Below are positions 60,638 through 64,000 of a stretch of 64,000 bases of DNA, one piece after another (within the stretch, counting starts at the first letter, position 1; each line of letters begins with the position of its first letter). Under the pieces are notes generated by a model. The model saw only the letters and a program-made list of their open reading frames with translations, ran no database searches and was not told where the DNA came from. The position numbers were made by a program, and so were the translations under genes. Source of the DNA: Calycina herbarum (Eukaryota; Ascomycota; Leotiomycetes; Helotiales; Pezizellaceae); assembly GCA_001414485.1 (NCBI GenBank), contig LLEY01000005.1:186001-250000 (forward strand). The letters run 5' to 3'.

Positions 60638-62496
60638 ACGTGGTTTATCAGGACCCCGGTCATATCAGGACCCCGATCAATTTTCCTTGGCATATAACTT
60701 TGAACTCAAATAACTTAACCACAACATATTAAATTAACTCTTCATAATCGGAGTCTAATACACTAGATATATCTACAGCTTCTTGACAAGTTCGTACGTT
60801 GTAACCAGCTTTTCCACAGGTTCTACAGTGTCGTCTAGACGGTTGCCCCTCCTTGTGACTACCTCTCGCTACACGTATATCGCGTCGTACCTGCTCATCT
60901 ACGTCTTTCTGGGCTATAATATCCTGTGCATCCTCTATAATAAGTGCACCCCCTTCACGGACACGAGCCTTTTTAGCCCTCCGGCGTTTGCTAAGAGCTT
61001 CATTTGCTGCCCGAAGTGTACGTACCTCGGCAGACAGAAGAGTCATCTCATGAGCCATTCGCTCTGTACCTTTAGCTAGCGCTGCAACTGTCTTAAATAG
61101 AGGGGTTGGCGAGCTTCCCTGATGGCGAGCAATTTGATTTCGTATAAGAGTTGACTATGAAAGAGCTTCTATTAGGTTAGAAGGGGTCTGAGATTCCTAT
61201 GGGAGGGTGTTAGTAGTAGAGGGTCTAGAGGGTGTTAGAGTCTATAACTTTATATTAAGCTTTGAAATTACTACTTACAGATCAAAAGGCACTAGGCTAG
61301 CTCCACGGAATCCAGCCTAAGCGTTCTAGACTGTTATAGATTCCCTATATACTGCTATAAAGGCTAGAAAGAACTCTACCTTAGTAATATAGTTAATATA
61401 AGCTTTAATAAACGTCTTAATCTGTCGACTATACACTCGTTTCAACATACTAAAACACCTAACATTAAGTGGCTAGGTTAGATAAGACGAATAGAGAGGT
61501 AGTCTAAGAGTTATAATATTATATACCTTATAGTACTCTTGGAATTCGGCCGATTCGTAGCTCTTATACCTATCTAATACTAGTATTTAATATAGACCCT
61601 TTACTTAAGCAGTAGTATGCTTATCGAAGTGTTTTAGCTATTCTAGACCTGTTTTGTTATTTATCTATCTATTACTTATCGGTTTAATAACCTAGTCGTA
61701 TAGAAGGCCGCTGTTTATATACTAATTTATAAGATAATTCTTCTCTTAGATAACTAAAAATAAAGAGATATCCTAACTCTTACTATTAATATAAGTAATT
61801 ACTATAGCCTATTCCCGATTACCTAGCTAAACTGCCTTACTTCTACTACGTCGATCTATATATGTAATAACTATTATAAGGCAAATCACATCTATTATAA
61901 AGCCTGTTTTATCGAAGTTATAGAAATCATAATCTAAAACACTGTATTTCGCTCTTATATTTTATATAAGTTAGAACCACGTACTAATTAGGTTAGGATC
62001 TTTATATAAGGCTCTTTAGAAGTTGTAAACACGATTAAAACGTGTCTTTAACCCTAGTTGTCGTTATATAAATCGATAAGCCTAGAGCTTACTAATACGT
62101 TTTCCTCTCTATAATTCGAGAATAAAATTAGCTATATCTTCTATACTAGCTAGCTAAGGTATAAACTCTCTAGAATCTATATTAAGTATATTCTAAACAA
62201 TTACTTCTTCTTCTACCTTAGATAATTTAAGGTTTACTAGTCGACGGTCGACTAGAGAAAGGTAGTTGTTTATTCTATAATTAAGTATAGAATAAGATAT
62301 TCTATAGATCTTTATAGCTTTCCGTCGACTTAGCTTTTTAGATATTCAAATTACTTTAATAGCTAGAATAACTTTTAATTCTTTAGTAATAATAAACATA
62401 GTAGAAGGTTAAAAAAACACGTATTAAAGTTAAAGAGTAGGATTTCAGGAAAATTAATTAGAGTTCTAATATAACCGAGGTTCTGATAAACCACGT
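60638..62496 (-). mobile_element. pogo/Fot1-like transposon, family C, complete length (1,859 bp)
   Basis: Inverted repeats begin ACGTGGTTTATCAGGACC at 60,638 and, on the other strand from 62,496, ACGTGGTTTATCAGAACC. TA duplications lie at 60,636-60,637 and 62,497-62,498. The transposase is on the minus strand: RIP-altered FYNFDKTGFIIDV-like first-Asp region near 61,900, HFDKHTTA and KSYESAEFQEYYK near 61,560, then the intact C-terminal tail. The first ~500 bp (left end) keep normal CA/TG content while the remainder is heavily RIP-mutated. The transposase catalytic part is broken by stops. Confidence 0.9.
60729..61058 (-). pseudogene. Intact C-terminal tail of the family C transposase
   Basis: 109 codons open from an ATG at 61,058 to the stop at 60,729. 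The frame continues upstream (TVAALAKGTER) into the mutated catalytic part. It holds a coiled coil (EVRTLRAANEALSKRRRAKK) and a zinc knuckle (CRTCGKAGYNVRTC), the usual tail of fungal pogo transposases. It matches the tail of the family B element near 35.2-35.5 kb. On its own it lacks the DDE core and so is not a working transposase. Confidence 0.85.
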
Positions 62497-62498
62497 TA

Positions 62499-63499
62499 AT
62501 TAACCTTACTAGACTTACTCTTTAGATATATCTTAAATCTACTATTATATAATCTCTATACTTTATTTAGCTAATTAAAGTATTCTAAATTTTAGAGAAT
62601 AATCGAATTAAATAAATATTAATTAGATAAGAACCTATACTCTATACTCTTAAACCTTTCTAAACTTTATTTAAATAAAACTTTATTAATATAAATATTT
62701 ACGATAATATAATATAGTAGCTGAACTTACTAGACTTACTAATTACTACTATAGAATAATATTATAAGAAGTTAATAAAGTATACTAGATCTATAAAGAG
62801 TAGAAAAGTTTATCTAATACTTTAATACTAAGAAGTAGAAATCCTAATAGTTTATTATACTAGATTATAGAATAAGCTTCTTTATAAAAGATTAATCGCT
62901 ATATAGTAGTTTAGTCTATTCTTTCTAAAATCTTCGTCTTTTAAGAAACCGAATAATATCTTCTTCGGCGTCGATAACTAGCGGGCTTCGAGAGCTAGTA
63001 ATTCTAATATTACGTTATTTTTAAGGCTCGCTAATTAATCCTCAGACTACGCTAGCTGATAATTAGAAGTTTATAGTCGGAAACGAGAAACTTAGAGTTC
63101 TACTACGAATAGTATTATATACTATAGATTCTGTCTACTTCTTATAAGTATCTGCTTTCTATTTCTCAAATTCAAAAGCATAGTATCTTCGAAGTAATTT
63201 ACTAGCTAATTTCAGTTCGTTCTTCTATCTTATTTAGGAAGTGTTATTAGAGAAGGAACTAACTTAATATATCTAAGGTTAGACGAACTAGGCGGCCTAT
63301 ACGAAAAAGCTTATTATTCTATAATTTTCTCGTCTAATATATTTACTTTTATATATATATTTATTAAACTTTATATCTGATATAGAATTAACTTATTAAG
63401 TAGTCTCTACTTTAGTCTTCTAAGAAGTAAGTCTAGTAAGTTTAATTATAAGATTTTATTATTTAAGAATATTAGAGTAATTAATATAAATTAGTAATA
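62499..63499. other. AT-rich RIP-like DNA, with repeat R copy 3 at 62,545-62,670
   Basis: The first part repeats the R sequence in + orientation. 62,690-63,499 has the TA-rich composition of a mutated repeat, but I could not read any conserved protein motif or assign a family. Confidence 0.6.
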
Positions 63500-64000
63500 A
63501 CGTGTTTTATAAGCGAGTCGCCTATATAAGCGGGTCGCTTACTTTCCTCGTCGCGTACTATATACTATCTTTAAATTATAATAGCTTAATACTATAACCT
63601 TTAATTACCTTCTTAAGAAGCTAATATTATTTTAGTAACCTAAGAACTCGAAAACAACGCGTTATTAACTAAACGAAGTGTTATAAAGATTTACTATGTT
63701 CCTTAAAAGACTCTCTCTAATCAACGCGCTGAAAAGCTCTTATAACGCGATTACTAGTCTAATTCGAAAAAGCTTATAAAGCTAGAGGAGGAGATAATAG
63801 TTAGATATATATTAGAGTTAGATTCGTAAGAGTTTTCGCTTATAAGAGATATAGTATAAGATATAGCTAATAATCTACTAAGAGAGCGCGACGGAAAGCC
63901 TATAGGTAGGAACTAGCTAGATAACTTTATAAAACGTATATCTAAGTGTTACGGACCTGGCCACCGCCGAGCACGTGACTCGCGTACGGCTGCTCGCCGG
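63500..64000 (+). mobile_element. pogo/Fot1-like transposon, family A, second copy (left part, cut by window edge)
   Basis: Starts ACGTGTTTTATAAGCGAGTC after TA at 63,498-63,499. It follows the family A element of 11,668 closely, including the stretch into which chromovirus 1 inserted there; here that stretch is uninterrupted, which confirms the ATAGT duplication. The match stops at 63,946, where an LTR begins. Confidence 0.88.
63947..64000 (+). mobile_element. Start of an LTR retrotransposon, GC-rich and not RIP-mutated
   Basis: At the point where family A should read CTAAGCTTAAAACTC, the sequence turns to TGTTACGGACCTGGCC with CACGTGA, in GC-rich form. The TG start and sudden composition change indicate a young LTR; CTAAG (63,942-63,946) would be its 5-bp target. 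The start resembles the original TGTTAC start of the chromovirus 2 LTR, so it may be a relative. Confidence 0.7.

Overview
The window looks like nuclear DNA of a filamentous ascomycete (Pezizomycotina, probably Leotiomycetes; the class is inferred from overall gene content and no genus can be named). Genes are split by short introns, mostly 44-60 nt, with GTANGT-type donors and CTAAC-like branch sites. The families present are typical of moulds: calpain-like protease, MFS transporter, rhodopsin-domain membrane protein, DDX60-type helicase and Mit1/CHD remodeller. The repeats carry the signature of repeat-induced point mutation (RIP): CA/TG is depleted, TA is enriched, and differences between repeat copies are nearly all transitions.

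Layout. 1-11,000 is gene-bearing DNA: the 5' part of a calpain-like protease, a small secreted cysteine-rich protein, a decayed membrane-protein gene, and a divergent pair made of a DHA2-type MFS transporter and a TauD/TfdA dioxygenase. Their shared promoter carries a 9-bp motif four times. 11,200-35,900 is an AT-rich, RIP-mutated transposon block. 36,500-60,060 is a second gene-bearing segment: DDX60-like helicase, rhodopsin-domain protein, Mit1-like remodeller, MRM1-like rRNA methyltransferase and a hypothetical protein, with a CCGAG-rich minisatellite at 47.0-47.7 kb. 60,500-64,000 returns to AT-rich transposon DNA.

The transposon block resolves into exact nested insertions. A pogo/Fot1-like DNA transposon (11,668-25,088) is split by two Ty3/Gypsy chromoviruses, each with 5-bp target duplications. 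Next to it lies a 5'-truncated LINE (25,132-26,940) and the remains of a phosphotransferase gene. A second pogo element (28,342-35,604) is split by a solo LTR and by a 4,941-bp tyrosine-recombinase retrotransposon (29,226-34,166). Two more pogo copies lie at 60,638-62,496 and from 63,500 to the edge. Removing the insertions gives pogo lengths of 1,852, 1,861 and 1,859 bp, which supports the boundaries.

The most notable object is the tyrosine-recombinase retrotransposon. It carries a coiled-coil ORF1, reverse transcriptase/RNase H and a tyrosine recombinase. Its termini form split direct repeats in the order alpha1-ORFs-beta1-alpha2-beta2, it made no target duplication, and its internal beta1/alpha2 junction reproduces the joined outer ends. 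This is the architecture of Ngaro/PAT-type elements of the DIRS order.

The host genes do not form one pathway. The transporter and dioxygenase may act together because they share a promoter. The Mit1-like protein is the kind of remodeller that works in heterochromatin silencing, but its proximity to silenced repeats may be coincidence.
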